From: Thuidium tamariscinum
Taxonomy: Eukaryota > Streptophyta > Bryopsida > Hypnales > Thuidiaceae
Direction of reading: 5' to 3'
Assembly: GCA_947034885.2 (NCBI GenBank)
Contig: OX344752.2
Span: 1,922,001-1,986,000 of the forward strand
Length of the DNA: 64,000 nucleotides
The notes beneath the pieces are model-generated. The model was not told the DNA's origin. It worked only from the letters and a program-made list of their open reading frames with translations, and ran no database searches. Within the stretch, counting starts at the first letter, position 1, and each line of letters opens with the position of its first letter. Position numbers and translations under genes: made by a program. Positions 63,190-64,000 of this stretch are shown one piece after another.

Positions 63190-64000
63190 ACATGTGGTCT
63201 TTGTGAGCGCTTCTAACTCCACCCTTGAGCTAAAAGTTTATCACACGGGTCCTGTGTCTAATTGAGTTTTCTCTCTAATTGGGTGTTCAAAGAGAGCCTT
63301 CTAAGCAATGAACTCTTTTAGTCACGTTTGTTAAGTGTTTCTAATCTAATATTATGGTTAAAGTTCAACTAATCTACTCTATCCTATTCTATTTTATGGG
63401 TTGAAATTGTACCTAGTTCTAATTCCAAGCATTCGGTAAAAAGAAACTTAATAGTAAAACAACGAAAATGAAAATCAAATGGGAGCGGTTTACCTCCTCT
63501 ACGTAAATCTCCATAGTCCCATCGTCGAACATCATCATGTGTAAATACTCTCCCACAACCTCGCCATCGAAATCATCCCGGCTGTCCATCTAATCCATAG
63601 TAATTCTCACGTTGTTGGTCAATTAAATCTACCCTGGTTAAAAGGAAACTAAAGGTTATGTAGTGCTAATTTAATTGCGTAATTCTTTTAATTCCTAAAT
63701 CCCCGGTAATTAGAAAATACTGCAATTCAATTAGTCTACCTATTTTGTTAATGTTCTATTCTAAAGAAATCTAAGGAAATTTAATGGTTAGCTATTTGTT
63801 GTTTTTTGTTATTATTTTGGTTCGAATTTGATATCCTAATTATTTCAAATTGAATTCAATTAATTTGAATGGGAAATTATCGTCAAATCTTTTCAAATCT
63901 AATTAATTTTTGAAATTATTTTAAATCCTTAAAGAAATTAGTTGTCAATTTGTCCCTTCCCCTTTGTCTTATTGGAATATTTTAAATCAAAAACTATCAT
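63190..64000 (-). repeat. Repeat C (family A/B/C), cut by the window end
   Basis: Homologous to A (reverse complement) and B. It carries the uninterrupted site for the CACTA MITE of repeat A (CGCTTCTAACTCC at 63208-63220) and the mini-exon at 63494-63589. It continues to the end of the window. Confidence 0.75.
63494..63589 (-). other. Conserved 96-bp mini-exon, copy C (open)
   Basis: 32 open codons, MDSRDDFDGEVVGEYLHMMM, continuing FDDGTMEIYVEE. It is bordered by GGATTAG|ATG and GAG|GTAAACC. It is acidic, with no recognised domain, and is the best-preserved copy. It may be a short exon of an undescribed element gene. Confidence 0.55.

Overview
The window looks like nuclear DNA of a land plant. 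A few GC-richer gene islands sit in very AT-rich, repeat-filled DNA. Plant markers are a COG5-type Golgi tether, a plant-form 92-residue ribosomal protein eL43 whose first coding exon is only ATG, a nuclear group II intron maturase with a mitochondrial-type presequence, and a decayed TIR-NB-ARC-LRR locus followed by TPR-like sequence. Short introns and the combination of TNL with TPR fit a bryophyte such as a moss, but that is inference and I cannot name the species.

Layout. 1-5.9 kb: a 700-bp foldback element, a Mutator-type MITE with 9-bp target duplications, and unassigned sequence. 5.98-9.06 kb: an intact three-exon COG5 gene on the minus strand. 9.3-15.4 kb: gene-free AT-rich DNA with three MITEs. 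15.8-18.04 kb: a four-exon gene for a maturase that has the X domain and an HNH-like tail but no reverse transcriptase domain. 20.36-22.35 kb: a 664-codon element-like reading frame broken by three in-frame TAG codons. 22.8-24.6 kb: repeat A with a nested CACTA MITE. 24.7-26.1 kb: a pogo-like transposase pseudogene split by a hAT MITE with a perfect 8-bp target duplication. 27.47-33.08 kb: a complete PIF/Harbinger transposon with 19-bp TIRs, TTA target duplications, a two-exon Myb/SANT-like protein gene and a transposase gene with its DDE residues. It landed on the exact end of an older TA-type MITE.

33.4-39.06 kb: two convergent eL43 genes share a 1,443-bp tract with no length difference and no mismatch where I compared them. 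Their first introns are clearly diverged homologues, which points to ectopic gene conversion between old inverted paralogues. 39-47.6 kb: nested hairpin and foldback elements, an LTR-like repeat and AT-rich DNA. 47.7-51.2 kb: TIR-NB-ARC-LRR pseudogene. 51.5-54.15 kb: a field densely filled with a 9-bp word close to ACHARTTGT. 54.2-55.5 kb: TPR coding remnants interrupted by a MITE. 55.7-64 kb: a CACTA MITE, repeats B and C (the family of repeat A), and a 1.3-kb LTR-like sequence.

How the parts relate. The host genes are unrelated housekeeping genes (Golgi transport, organelle intron splicing, ribosome) with no operon-like logic. The rest is a layered record of transposition: Harbinger on a MITE boundary, hAT in pogo, CACTA in repeat A with its empty site preserved in repeat C, and MITEs inside the NLR locus. 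The most unusual items are the converted eL43 inverted pair, the RT-less maturase, the ACHARTTGT field, and a 96-bp splice-bounded mini-exon conserved in all three copies of repeat A/B/C. All splice sites and family assignments come from reading the sequence; no database search was run.
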